Positions 1 to 10,342 of a DNA stretch of 38,713 nucleotides are shown in pieces (position 1 is the first letter of the stretch; each line of letters opens with the position of its first letter). The stretch spans positions 1 to 38,713 of the forward strand of contig JAMOPC010000361.1 in NCBI GenBank assembly GCA_027064845.1, read 5' to 3'. The translations under genes and the position numbers were made by a program. This DNA is from Desulfurococcales archaeon (lineage in GTDB: Archaea; Thermoproteota; Thermoprotei_A; Sulfolobales; Desulfurococcaceae). Under the pieces are notes generated by a model. It saw only the letters and a list, made by a program, of their open reading frames with translations, searched no databases and was not told the origin of the DNA.

Positions 1-1367
1 GTAAGAGTGCTGAGCTTAGTCAGAGATTCATATTATTGGTCAGAGTTCTTGGAAAAGACCCGTTAACGGCTTTCTCAATGCTAGCTCAGAGAACACCAAG
101 TGCTACAGTAAGAGACCTTCTCATGGGATATGTTACTACAGTGCGTGCAGGTGGTGATGTGGTTGATTATCTCAATAAGAAAGCAAGACTCTTCTTCTCA
201 GAGATCATTGTTAAGATGAAAGTCATAGCTGATAGACTGGCTGGTCTACTAGAAGCATATCTAGCCTTGGTTCTTCTCTCAATGATCAGTCTTACAGTAA
301 TGTATTTCGTGACAGTATCATTTGCTGGCACTCTCTCATTCGGTATATCTGGTTCAACAATGTTCTTATTCCTCTACGTAATGATCCCAATGATATCTGG
401 CCTCGTTATTTATTTAACAGACATAACACAATACAAGGAGCCATGGATAGATTATAGACCATACATAATGTTCTTCGGTCTTTCTCTACCACTCATGGTA
501 TTCTTCATAGTATTTGGTTTATTCCTGCCATCCGCTCTTCCCCCGGGTCATCCGCTAAGAGAGAGCTTCATTGTAAGTGGTTTAAATTATGTGTTAACTT
601 ATCCATCAAGAGCATTTAATCTACCAAGATACATGGACTCATCAATCGCTTTTTCAATAATACTGGTTTTATCAACTCTTCCAACAACGATCTATACAGA
701 GATCATTAGTAGGGAATACAAGGTTGTACAAGGAATAACCAAGTTTTTAAGAGACCTCGTCGAGATCAGAAAAACTGGAATGAGCCCGGAGAGAAGCATT
801 ATAGAATTATCCAATAGAGATTATGGGGTCTTTACCAAGTATTTAAAGAAAATGGCTATGCAGCTAAGCTTAGGCATACCATTGAGTAGAATTATTCAAG
901 ACTTATTTAAGAAAATCATAGTTTGGAGAGCTAAGGTTCTATTATATGTAATGACTGACACTATTGAAGTCGGTGGTGGAACTGTAGAAATAATGGATAA
1001 TCTAGCATGGTTTGCCGAAAGTGTCGAAGCAATAGATGAAGAAAGGAAAAAGAATCTCAGAACACTACTAATAGTCCCCTATATGGGTGCAATACTAGCA
1101 GCAGCAACCGTGATAATGCTTGCATCATTCATGGGTTCACTACAGTTCGGAGCAGGAGGAGCATACTATGCAGCAGCAGAAACTACCCTTCCAGCAATAG
1201 TATTAAACACATTCCTCATGGGACTTGTAGCAGGAAAAGTATCAAGCGGATCAGTAGCAGCCGGGTTTAAACACGCATTAATACTAACACTCATAACCTT
1301 AATATTCTTCCTAACATCACCAATATTCGAGGCAGGTCTAGGAGCATTAGGTCAACCAATAAGTTAA
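1..1367 (+). CDS. Archaeal type II/IV secretion membrane protein, FlaJ/TadC (GspF) family, 5'-truncated by the window edge
   Basis: Frame is open upstream of the listed TTG at 36 (KSAELSQRFILLVRVLGKDPLTAF...). Multi-TM architecture with cytoplasmic 'VTTVRAGGDVVDYL' and 'MTDTIEVGGGTVEIMDNLAWFAESVEAIDEERKKNLRTLL' segments typical of FlaJ/TadC. Confidence 0.8.
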   Translation, partial: KSAELSQRFILLVRVLGKDPLTAFSMLAQRTPSATVRDLLMGYVTTVRAGGDVVDYLNKKARLFFSEIIVKMKVIADRLAGLLEAYLALVLLSMISLTVMYFVTVSFAGTLSFGISGSTMFLFLYVMIPMISGLVIYLTDITQYKEPWIDYRPYIMFFGLSLPLMVFFIVFGLFLPSALPPGHPLRESFIVSGLNYVLTYPSRAFNLPRYMDSSIAFSIILVLSTLPTTIYTEIISREYKVVQGITKFLRDLVEIRKTGMSPERSIIELSNRDYGVFTKYLKKMAMQLSLGIPLSRIIQDLFKKIIVWRAKVLLYVMTDTIEVGGGTVEIMDNLAWFAESVEAIDEERKKNLRTLLIVPYMGAILAAATVIMLASFMGSLQFGAGGAYYAAAETTLPAIVLNTFLMGLVAGKVSSGSVAAGFKHALILTLITLIFFLTSPIFEAGLGALGQPIS

Positions 1368-1382
1368 CAAAGGTGATTATAG

Positions 1383-2138
1383 TTGAAGGGAGTAGGAGAA
1401 GTCATATCTACTATTATTATAATGTCAGCAATATTGGTATCAAGCATACTTATATTTTATACCTCCTTATACATAATGTCGCATAGTATTAATGCAGCGG
1501 AATATGGTTACATGAAATCATCTTTAATTAACATTGCGGTAAACACACCGCTGATAATTGAAGGAAATACATTTATAATCACTGTTCCTAAAGGATCTGT
1601 TGGAGTCGGGTATTTTGTAAACGATAGAATATATGAAGTGGACGTTTTAACAGATTCAGGCTGGGAAAGGATTACTGTGGATGATAAGCCTACCTCTATA
1701 CAAGTAACCTCGTATAAAATAGTAGTTCCTTCTAAAATAGTATATGGTTCATCCAATTTTACTGTTAATGATATTTCGTATTTACCCATAGTAGCTGAAT
1801 ATTACGATAATGGTGCATCGATAATAAATTATAATCTTACAAGATTCTTTATTAATTCATACCTTGTACAAAGTGAAAATGGCACAGAAGTATATATAAG
1901 AGCTGTTTATGTACAATTACGCGTTAGTTATATTTCAGGTCCGCATAAAGTAGTCTTTATGCCTGCAAGTAAAGTACTTGAAAAGGAATTTAGAAATGTA
2001 CAAAATATAGTATTTAAAGAAATAGATTCTAGAAGCGGAACAGTATTAAGAGAATATTCTCCGAGCGAAATATTTGCTCTAGGCTATAAAGTCAACTTAT
2101 TACTAATTGTAGAAAGAATAAACGTGGTGATGACTTAA
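1383..2138 (+). CDS. Pseudopilin-like membrane-anchored extracytoplasmic protein
   Basis: TTG start preceded by GGTGAT; N-terminal hydrophobic segment (GEVISTIIIMSAILVSSILIFYTSLYI) then beta-rich ectodomain; directly follows the FlaJ-like gene. Confidence 0.65.
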   Translation: MKGVGEVISTIIIMSAILVSSILIFYTSLYIMSHSINAAEYGYMKSSLINIAVNTPLIIEGNTFIITVPKGSVGVGYFVNDRIYEVDVLTDSGWERITVDDKPTSIQVTSYKIVVPSKIVYGSSNFTVNDISYLPIVAEYYDNGASIINYNLTRFFINSYLVQSENGTEVYIRAVYVQLRVSYISGPHKVVFMPASKVLEKEFRNVQNIVFKEIDSRSGTVLREYSPSEIFALGYKVNLLLIVERINVVMT

Positions 2139-2647
2139 TGGTATCTACTGCTGTAGTTCACGTAATAGGTTCAACAGCTTTCATAGTATTGATTGTTTTC
2201 ACTATTGCACATGTTACCTCTACCATGAAAATAATGGAAAAAGATCTAACACGAGAATACTATGAGAAAATAGCAGATAGCATCTCCGTCCAAATATTGT
2301 ATTGTTTGTTTAAGAACAGTAATTTAACTTTAAAAATGGAATATCCAGTAACAGTTGGTTATAATAAACCATACAATATCATTATAGGTTCGGGAGAAAT
2401 GATCAAATCAAAATATCCCTTCCTAACAGGGCTAACATCGTCTAATATTTATGTGGTTGTAATTTCTACAGATAATACTATATATGCATATAGAATCATT
2501 GTTGACAAGAGTTATAATAATAAGATCATTGTTTTAAATAAAGATCCAGCTTTATTTGGAAGTACAACATTAACATACATCAACATAACAGTGTTAAGAG
2601 ATAGTATTTATATAGACTTCATAATCAAGGGGGTACTATATAGATGA
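2138..2647 (+). CDS. Pseudopilin-like membrane-anchored protein
   Basis: Start overlaps preceding stop (TAATG); N-terminal TM (VIGSTAFIVLIVFTIAHV) plus small ectodomain. Confidence 0.6.
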   Translation: MVSTAVVHVIGSTAFIVLIVFTIAHVTSTMKIMEKDLTREYYEKIADSISVQILYCLFKNSNLTLKMEYPVTVGYNKPYNIIIGSGEMIKSKYPFLTGLTSSNIYVVVISTDNTIYAYRIIVDKSYNNKIIVLNKDPALFGSTTLTYINITVLRDSIYIDFIIKGVLYR

Positions 2648-3792
2648 AAGAAATAATTGAATATGTTTTAGCGGCTCTCATAATTGCTTCGTTTATTCCC
2701 ATATATGACACTGTAGTAAACAATATTTTTTATGAGCATCCGATAGCAGTAGATCAGAGCACAATTATATATATATCTTCATCCGTACGAAGTATGCTCT
2801 TAAACACTTTTTCAAAAGGAAACTTTACAATACAATTAGCAAACATAAGTGAAATAGTATTGGATTCTCTGAATTTATCAACACAGTATGGTTTAGGAAT
2901 GAAAATAGAGTCTTCTGGGATCTTAAAAGTCTATTATAACAACGGAAAAATCAGTATTTACACTTCCAGTCCCGGAATATTATATCTGTGTCTTGTTTAT
3001 TCCGATCTATCACATGATACTGTTGTATTGAAAACTCCCACAGATACACTCCTCAATGGAACAATCTATTATACTTATACGCCGTCAAGAAACGACCTGA
3101 TATTTATATCTGCTATTATTGAAACAGGAGCGGCTAAATATATAGGATACTGGGTCTCTGACGCTATTTATGAAAGTATGATCTTGAATATTAATGATAA
3201 TGTGGTTTTGGCTATTCCTGCCTCTGCTCCCAATCCGGATTATATTTATCTCTATAATATGAGAATATTAAATACAACATTGCTTTATTATACTAGTGGG
3301 GTTTATCATGCATATAATTATTCATATTCAAAATACTTTACGGAACTTAAATGGAGAGAAACAGAAGAAGGAAACGTAATAAAAGGTTATGGTTATTGTA
3401 GGAAAATTTATTCGAACTATATAGGCCGGTTTTATGATACAGTAACAATTTATGATAAGACATATTATCTCCTAAAGCTCCAAAATCTTGTTGTAAAGCG
3501 TCTATATTATGTACGATACACTTTTACACGACATAGTAGCTGGATCGACGAAACATTATTAGACGAGGAAATATCGACAGCTAGTATTTCTTACCCTTTA
3601 TATAATTTAATCGCTGTTTTTGCCAAAGATCGTGATGGCAAGGTATATTATGCATTAGCATATCCGCACAGTTTATTCATCGGCGAAAAACCTCCAGAAA
3701 AATGGCCCGTTTATACATATTCTTTTGATTTGAGAATTGGTATGATTAATTATGATGTAAGTATATATGTATGGAGGCGATATTTGAGTTGA
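2644..3792 (+). CDS. Pseudopilin-like membrane-anchored extracytoplasmic protein
   Basis: ATGA overlap with upstream ORF; N-terminal TM, Tyr/Ser/Thr-rich ectodomain. Confidence 0.6.
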   Translation: MKEIIEYVLAALIIASFIPIYDTVVNNIFYEHPIAVDQSTIIYISSSVRSMLLNTFSKGNFTIQLANISEIVLDSLNLSTQYGLGMKIESSGILKVYYNNGKISIYTSSPGILYLCLVYSDLSHDTVVLKTPTDTLLNGTIYYTYTPSRNDLIFISAIIETGAAKYIGYWVSDAIYESMILNINDNVVLAIPASAPNPDYIYLYNMRILNTTLLYYTSGVYHAYNYSYSKYFTELKWRETEEGNVIKGYGYCRKIYSNYIGRFYDTVTIYDKTYYLLKLQNLVVKRLYYVRYTFTRHSSWIDETLLDEEISTASISYPLYNLIAVFAKDRDGKVYYALAYPHSLFIGEKPPEKWPVYTYSFDLRIGMINYDVSIYVWRRYLS

Positions 3793-4172
3793 GGGTTCAA
3801 GCTACGTTAATATCTGCATACTTAGCATCCTTATTGATTGTTATTGTTGTTATGTTTCATTACGTATTCATTTTTCCTTATACTACTACACTAAGTGTAA
3901 AAACAAAATATTATGATATAAAATCAATAATTTATTCAAAACCTACTTGGACCGCTAAGCAATTAGCTAATAGTCTTCTCAATATTTTTAATGCAAAATA
4001 TATATGCGTAAATATTACTGTAGTAAATATAACTAATTCAAATGTAATATATACGGATAGCTATATAATATCCTCCATTAACAATAACTTAAATCGAGAA
4101 TATGAGTTTCGAGTTTCAAGACTTGATGCCTCTGGTCTGTATTATATATATGTTATAAGGGTTGGATACTGA
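3771..4172 (+). CDS. Small pseudopilin-like protein (start may be TTG at 3789)
   Basis: N-terminal TM (ATLISAYLASLLIVIVVMFHYVFIF). TTG at 3789 overlaps the preceding stop (TTGA) with GGAGG upstream, giving an alternative start. Confidence 0.6.
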   Translation: MEAIFELRVQATLISAYLASLLIVIVVMFHYVFIFPYTTTLSVKTKYYDIKSIIYSKPTWTAKQLANSLLNIFNAKYICVNITVVNITNSNVIYTDSYIISSINNNLNREYEFRVSRLDASGLYYIYVIRVGY

Positions 4173-6127
4173 TGAAGTCACAGTTACCAATAATTATCGC
4201 AATGATAATATTAACAGGATTAGTACTTACAAGCCTATTTTACTCAACAATTGTAACAACCTATATTAATGATGTAAACAGAGGATCCACCAAAATAAAC
4301 TGGGATCTAATTGATAATGAACTAGATACACTCGATCTTGTAGCTCTGAAGTACGCAAGTAGGTATGCATATTATAATTTTAGTAATACCTTTTTATCCC
4401 AATATTTAAACCCTATTTACAAGTTAAAGCTTTCAAAACGTAACGCTTTATACTATTCAGACTTCATAACTGATCCTTCCGAGGACTTCATATTCTGGAG
4501 CGGAAATTGGTGGTGGGACTCAACACATAACATACTTATTGGAAAAAAGACCAACAGTTTTGATTATGCAATTGCTCTTATCGATACTGATCTAAAAGAT
4601 ATTTTTAAATCAAATAGTACTGTGTACTTAGCATTTATTGGAAAAGGTGATAAGCATATAGATTACGTTATATATGGACATGTATTCTGGCCTTATATCT
4701 ATTTCCATAGAGATATATACTTATCGGGATATAACTTACTTACAAGCAAGCTTGAAATAATTCTTTATTGGTATGATTGGTTCTTAGGCTTTGAAAGAAG
4801 TGGAATAGAATATCTTAATTCAACTAGGATCGATACAGTTCCATATCTATATATTGGCAGTTATAGTTATGAATATCTCGACCATAAATATGAGAATAAA
4901 ATTAATCTCACAGTATATGATAGGAATTTATCCATGTATAATATTCAATACACATTTTACGATAGTTCTACATTACCTGATTCTTTTGATGTATTTTACT
5001 TTGGTGTAGGTGGTTACGATAATATAGAAATAGATAAAATTGTTCTATCCGCAGCGGTGGATCCTAGGTATATATATGTTAGTAATGTTCCTCCTGGATG
5101 GAGAATTATTATAACAAACGGTACTGCTTCATATGAAGGTATATCAGATGAGCAGGGTTGTGTTAAGATACTTTTTCCTGACTTAATATGGAGGAACGCT
5201 AAAATACTAGTATATACTCAAGATGATAGGAAAGTTTTTGAGGGTTCGTTCGACGTTATTGTAGGAGGCGATGAATATGAATTAGAATTGATTGTACAAA
5301 TCCCTAGTTTAGAAAACTATGATTATTACGAGGATCTACAGAACTTTTCTATTTCTATAAGAGATGCTAGTAATTGTGCACTAAATGTTTTTAAAGAAAA
5401 TGTTCTAAAAGTAATTAATAATTGGATACACTATAAGAGTGAAGAAGGGTATGTTGTTAAAGTTTCTTATTTCAAACCCTTTTATAATGTAAGTTTTTGG
5501 GTTGATAATAATTATGTATCTCATGGAAAAGGGAGTATAGGTTTTTATATTAAATACTGTATCATGTCACCTTCGGGAGAATATATGGAATTCACCAAGA
5601 GTATTAATGCTACATATTTGCTTTCATTTGATTCTGGGTATCCTTATGGTTTTGAAAATATGACATTACCTATTAACTTAACAGCTGTTCTACAAATAAA
5701 TAATAAAACATTTTATTATATGCTTTCGGTAAAAGAGCTAAGATTAAAAATATATTCGATAATATTCCATGAGCTAGAAGTATTTAAACCAAGTAGTAAG
5801 GGAACTTATACTATATCATTAGTACCAGAGAGAGTGTTATATTTACAACATGGTATAATGAGGTCATACTATAAAATAAGATATGGTAAAAGCACAACCA
5901 AGATAGCAACAATAGAACTATATCACGATGTTGTGAACAAACTATACCCAGTATTTGGCTATAAATACTCCTTTTTATGGGCTACAACTGCAAAGGCAGA
6001 TATAGACGGTGTAATTGTACCAGCTGCTCTCAAAATAGTTTTTATATACCTCTATGATCCGTGGGAAAATGAGCTCAGAGTTAGAATTTATGGCGATGAA
6101 AATAGACCAATAACCCCAATTACATAA
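4172..6127 (+). CDS. Large pseudopilin-like protein with ~600-aa ectodomain; candidate pilus-tip/adhesin subunit
   Basis: Stop/start overlap (TGATG) with upstream gene; N-terminal TM (LPIIIAMIILTGLVLTSLFYSTIV) followed by aromatic, beta-rich ectodomain. Confidence 0.6.
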   Translation: MKSQLPIIIAMIILTGLVLTSLFYSTIVTTYINDVNRGSTKINWDLIDNELDTLDLVALKYASRYAYYNFSNTFLSQYLNPIYKLKLSKRNALYYSDFITDPSEDFIFWSGNWWWDSTHNILIGKKTNSFDYAIALIDTDLKDIFKSNSTVYLAFIGKGDKHIDYVIYGHVFWPYIYFHRDIYLSGYNLLTSKLEIILYWYDWFLGFERSGIEYLNSTRIDTVPYLYIGSYSYEYLDHKYENKINLTVYDRNLSMYNIQYTFYDSSTLPDSFDVFYFGVGGYDNIEIDKIVLSAAVDPRYIYVSNVPPGWRIIITNGTASYEGISDEQGCVKILFPDLIWRNAKILVYTQDDRKVFEGSFDVIVGGDEYELELIVQIPSLENYDYYEDLQNFSISIRDASNCALNVFKENVLKVINNWIHYKSEEGYVVKVSYFKPFYNVSFWVDNNYVSHGKGSIGFYIKYCIMSPSGEYMEFTKSINATYLLSFDSGYPYGFENMTLPINLTAVLQINNKTFYYMLSVKELRLKIYSIIFHELEVFKPSSKGTYTISLVPERVLYLQHGIMRSYYKIRYGKSTTKIATIELYHDVVNKLYPVFGYKYSFLWATTAKADIDGVIVPAALKIVFIYLYDPWENELRVRIYGDENRPITPIT

Positions 6128-6287
6128 GAAATAATTATATCGAAAAACAATTATATAGCAAATATCTGAAACAAATGAATAAATCCAAAAATTATTTAAT
6201 CTATAATCGAGCAACTTATATCTGCGAAATCAATATAGCAGTATGCATGGCAGAGTTCTAAATACAGACTCTACCTGATGATGAGGC

Positions 6288-7808
6288 ATGGGCTTTGATA
6301 AGGAAAAATTCATTGTTTTAATGTTCTCGATAACTATTTTTATTATTGTATTCAATTTATTATTTCATGAAGCTATGGCCTTGTATTACGAGTTTGGTTA
6401 TAGAAGCTATAGGAATGCGTATGTTTTTGATGAGGTATGGTATGTTTCTACATCTAGAAATATTCTTTATAAAGTATTTGGGTTATCAGATATAAAAACA
6501 AATAATACCAACTATAACTATTACACAATCGTTTTTAATTCGAAGCCAAACACTGCATTAGTCAAGGACATAATATTGAAACATAAGGAATGCTATGTCT
6601 TCGTAGAAGATAATTATACCAGCTCTATACCAGCAAATGTGACAATAACCATGTCCAATACAAGCACAGTATTTACAGCGTATATAGGGAAAGGCTTAAA
6701 CGCAGTATATGTTGCAGTCAAAAACTCCCCAAATTGTAGCATTAAGTCATTAATTAAAGATCTAAATAAAACAAATAATTCAATTATAGATATTGTTCCT
6801 GGATGGGCATTACCCGATATAAGAGGAATAAATAATTACTTTAACCTAGAACACCCCCCTCTAGGCAAGTATTTAATAATCATATCAATATTGTTATTAG
6901 GCGATCATCCAGTTGCTTGGAGAATACCCAGTCTAATATGTACATCACTGATATTTGTCCTTGCCTATATTATCACAAGAGAAATCCTCATAGATTTCCT
7001 TAAACCAAAATATGCGACCCTGATCTCATTAATAACTCTTATACTAATGTATTTCGACAACATATATCACAGAGTAGGAATCTTGGCAATCCTAGATCCC
7101 TCCCTAGCATTTTTCACAATATTGGGAGTATATTTTTTTATCAAGTGCCCTTACGGAAAAACCACCAATCAAATAACAAGAACAATAATATTCTCATTAG
7201 CAGGCATTATCAAATTCTCCGGACTCTTCATAGTTCCAGCAGATATAATAGAAGGATTCCTAGTCAAGGGAAATATTCTTAAAAAATTAAGACATGGTTT
7301 CGGAGCAATATTACGATACTATGCAGTTTTCCCATTGATCTTAATACTTTTTTCCCTACCACTTATACAATACTTCGGCCCTATCACATGGTATAAAGTA
7401 TCAATAGAGGGAGCAATTAGATGGCATACATCAACAAAACTATTAACAAATACCACATATTACTCTCCACTAGACTGGTTTCTTGGAAGACATGCAATTA
7501 TTTTATGGACAGATATTTATACTAGAACACCTGTTAAGGCTGTTGGAATACCGCAAGTATATCTATCCTCATTAGTTATTGGATACATCTTGTTTCCACT
7601 TATATATAATTTACCCAAGTTCAGAAGATTAATAACTTCGTCAAACTCAATAATTCTAATGTATATCCTTCTTTATATTATTGGTAATAAATCCTTATTC
7701 AGTTACTACATAATTCAGTTTGTTGCTATATTAGAGATACAGCTAGTTGTATCAGTTATATTTGTTCTATATAGACTTGTTCAAGTAAAAATGAAGAAGA
7801 AGGCTTAA
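6288..7808 (+). CDS. GT-C membrane glycosyltransferase, PMT/GT39-like
   Basis: Multi-TM; first-loop acidic motif 'FDEVWY', later 'EHPPLGKYLI' characteristic of PMT-family transferases. Confidence 0.75.
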   Translation: MGFDKEKFIVLMFSITIFIIVFNLLFHEAMALYYEFGYRSYRNAYVFDEVWYVSTSRNILYKVFGLSDIKTNNTNYNYYTIVFNSKPNTALVKDIILKHKECYVFVEDNYTSSIPANVTITMSNTSTVFTAYIGKGLNAVYVAVKNSPNCSIKSLIKDLNKTNNSIIDIVPGWALPDIRGINNYFNLEHPPLGKYLIIISILLLGDHPVAWRIPSLICTSLIFVLAYIITREILIDFLKPKYATLISLITLILMYFDNIYHRVGILAILDPSLAFFTILGVYFFIKCPYGKTTNQITRTIIFSLAGIIKFSGLFIVPADIIEGFLVKGNILKKLRHGFGAILRYYAVFPLILILFSLPLIQYFGPITWYKVSIEGAIRWHTSTKLLTNTTYYSPLDWFLGRHAIILWTDIYTRTPVKAVGIPQVYLSSLVIGYILFPLIYNLPKFRRLITSSNSIILMYILLYIIGNKSLFSYYIIQFVAILEIQLVVSVIFVLYRLVQVKMKKKA

Positions 7809-7844
7809 AAAATATGCTTGTTTCACAAATCCTACTGAGAAAGT

Positions 7845-8297
7845 TTAGGGCAGTGTTACAGTAGCTGGATATTGTCCGCCACTGGCTGTGTGGATAACTA
7901 TACTGACTGTTTGCCCGGATGAACCAGTTATACTAAATTCTATTGTTGCTTGCGAACCAGGATACATTGTTATACCAGTAGTTGTTGAAGATACCGTGCC
8001 AGATGATGAAGCAACCGTCGGAAGGGCGGTTAAAGGAGTGTTATTCACAAATACGTTATCTATAGTCGCTATTTTTGTTCCTGTATTCTTTATAGTTATA
8101 TGAACCGTATATGTTCCTCCACTCCCTGTTGCATACGCGTTTACTATTTCTAGTTTTTCTACTCCTGTAAATGATGATGTTAGCCCTGTTATCCATAGTG
8201 CTACTGCTATGCTTATTGCAATAGCCACTGCTACAATTATTACTGTGGCTATGACTGGGGATATAGCCTTCATAGTTGTTTCACCAATATGTTTCAT
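7845..8297 (-). CDS. Archaeal type IV pilin / archaellin-type N-terminal domain protein
   Basis: N-terminus MKHIGETTMK|AISPVIATVIIVAVAIAISIAVALWITG matches the archaeal class III signal peptide/pilin helix; Thr/Ser/Gly-rich beta C-terminal domain. Confidence 0.88.
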   Translation of the reverse strand: MKHIGETTMKAISPVIATVIIVAVAIAISIAVALWITGLTSSFTGVEKLEIVNAYATGSGGTYTVHITIKNTGTKIATIDNVFVNNTPLTALPTVASSSGTVSSTTTGITMYPGSQATIEFSITGSSGQTVSIVIHTASGGQYPATVTLP

Positions 8298-8532
8298 TAC
8301 ATATGATATTATTTAGTTTATTTTTTATAAAAATGTTTATGTAATGATTTTATTAGAATTTGTATAAAGCTAATAGAATTTTTATCTTGATAATATATTG
8401 GGTATTATGTTTTAATTGATATTTATTAGTATTAGAATATTATGGTGTGTTATTATGGAATTGAAGTTGTGTTCCTTTTATACATTACATATTTATACTT
8501 TTTAAATCTATATTTATAACAACTAGCATGAA

Positions 8533-9390
8533 GTGATGAAACTATTGAATAGTTTCTTTCAGAGATATGTAATAATTTTACTTGTTAGCATAGTGCTATT
8601 GTCCTCAATGGTTCTTGTTAATTCTCAAAATCCGCAAGAGGTGTGTCCTAGTAAGTGTAAATTGGATATTGCGTTTGCTCTTGATGTTTCGGGAAGTATG
8701 TCTGGTCAGCCTCTTGATGATCTTAAGGAAGCTACAACTACGTTTATTAATATGACTTGTCCAGATTGTCAATGGAGCATTGGATTAGTTGCATTCAATG
8801 ACACGGCTATTAACTTAACCTATCTAGGTTCACCAAGTAATGGTGTATTATACCCTGTATGTACTGAGGAAAACAAGACTACGTTGAGAAACATCATATA
8901 TACATTAAATGCTGGTGGATGGACTAATATAGGAGATGCAATTTATAACGCCACAGCAATGATACTTAACAGTGATAGACCAGACGCTAATAACATTCTT
9001 ATAATTGTCACAGATGGATCGCCGAACAGACCTCTCAACGTCCCAGATCCTGAAGAATACGCTAGAGAAGCAGCAGACTATGCTAAGTCACTTGGAATAG
9101 TGATTGTAGGTATCTACGTTGGTGATGCTACAGAGGATGGAGATGAATTCTTATTGAGTATTTCGTCTTCTCCTCAACACTTTATAAATGCAAGTATTCA
9201 GAGCAATATCAATATGAGTGATGCGTTCCTGATATTGTTTAATAGACTCTGTGAATTGTCTGAGGTTAAGGTAGGTGGAGAAGTAGAGATCTCCACTATT
9301 GATTCTAGTAATAATTTAATATACATGATTACAGGATATATTGCTGTTATATCGATAGTATCAGTGCTAATAATTAAGAAGAATAAATAA
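8533..9390 (+). CDS. Secreted von Willebrand factor A (vWA) domain protein with C-terminal TM anchor
   Basis: Signal peptide; MIDAS 'DIAFALDVSGSMSG', 'TNIGDAIYNA', 'IIVTDGSPN'; C-terminal 'VKVGGEVEI...' plus TM plus KKNK. Likely start is ATG at 8536. Confidence 0.85.
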   Translation: MMKLLNSFFQRYVIILLVSIVLLSSMVLVNSQNPQEVCPSKCKLDIAFALDVSGSMSGQPLDDLKEATTTFINMTCPDCQWSIGLVAFNDTAINLTYLGSPSNGVLYPVCTEENKTTLRNIIYTLNAGGWTNIGDAIYNATAMILNSDRPDANNILIIVTDGSPNRPLNVPDPEEYAREAADYAKSLGIVIVGIYVGDATEDGDEFLLSISSSPQHFINASIQSNINMSDAFLILFNRLCELSEVKVGGEVEISTIDSSNNLIYMITGYIAVISIVSVLIIKKNK

Positions 9391-9439
9391 TAAGACATTG
9401 AATAAAAATTGAAAAGATTTTTAAACCCATACATTTTCT

Positions 9440-10327
9440 CTAACCGGTGGAATGTGGCCATATTTTGTCCTTAAAATCCTCAATAGTGATATTACAGTAT
9501 TGTTTTGGATATATATCTAATAAGTAATTATTAGTTGATAACTTGTAGTTAATCTCATATAGAACTCGACACAGCGTTTTGTTTTCTTCAATAAATTCCT
9601 TTATAAAGAGTTTGAGAGCTTGATCCGCTGTATTTATGTCTACTTTATTATTCCATCCAATATAGACTTTAGCACCTTTCTTTATGAATGCTTCAGCCAT
9701 ATCTGGTGCTGATAAGCTGTAACATGATGATACATATATTATGCTTCCTTGGAACCTTGTATTAGATGATAAAACATATAGAGGTGTTATAACAAAGTAT
9801 CTCTTTCCCGGTTCTGCAAATGGAATACCCATACCCAGGAAACCCATATATAATAGATCAGTGTGTTTATTCGGATCATATGGTTCAGAGGTAAATATCC
9901 CGACTCTTCCCACATAATTGTTTTGACTCTTTATTATTCCTCCGTGAACTCTAAGAATAATGATCCGATAATCGTTGATGAGATTGAATAATTTAAACTG
10001 TAGATTATCTACAGTAACGTTCTTACCAAGCAACATATCCACAGTAAATCCCTTTCTCTCCAGAGCGTCTTTTATGTAATGTATAAGTTCATCGTTTGGG
10101 TAAGAATCATATAATCCATCGATAATAATTGCTTTGTATCTTCTATTCTCATTAGATACACTATTATTCGAGTATTGTAGTTTAAATGATATACCAATAG
10201 CTATGACTGTGATTACTATAACCGATATAAGTGTGATCTTGATATATCTTCTACGCTTCTCTCTTCTTATTTTTTCTGCTGCAGTAAGCTTCTTACTTTT
10301 CTTCATGTTCTTACCACATCTAAACAA
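9440..10327 (-). CDS. Membrane-anchored caspase-fold (clan CD / gingipain-CHAT-like) domain protein, predicted extracytoplasmic
   Basis: Basic N-terminus then one TM (ITLISVIVITVIAIGISF); His motif 'IILRVHGG' and Cys motif 'IIYVSSCYSLSAPDMAEAFIKKGAKVYIGWNNKV', the usual His/Cys dyad layout. Confidence 0.6.
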   Translation of the reverse strand: MFRCGKNMKKSKKLTAAEKIRREKRRRYIKITLISVIVITVIAIGISFKLQYSNNSVSNENRRYKAIIIDGLYDSYPNDELIHYIKDALERKGFTVDMLLGKNVTVDNLQFKLFNLINDYRIIILRVHGGIIKSQNNYVGRVGIFTSEPYDPNKHTDLLYMGFLGMGIPFAEPGKRYFVITPLYVLSSNTRFQGSIIYVSSCYSLSAPDMAEAFIKKGAKVYIGWNNKVDINTADQALKLFIKEFIEENKTLCRVLYEINYKLSTNNYLLDIYPKQYCNITIEDFKDKIWPHSTG

Positions 10328-10342
10328 GTTGTTAAGTTTTCG

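Noticed and set aside
7888-8103. Plus-strand 71-aa ORF within the pilin gene
   Set aside because: Antisense to a pilin with a convincing class III signal region.
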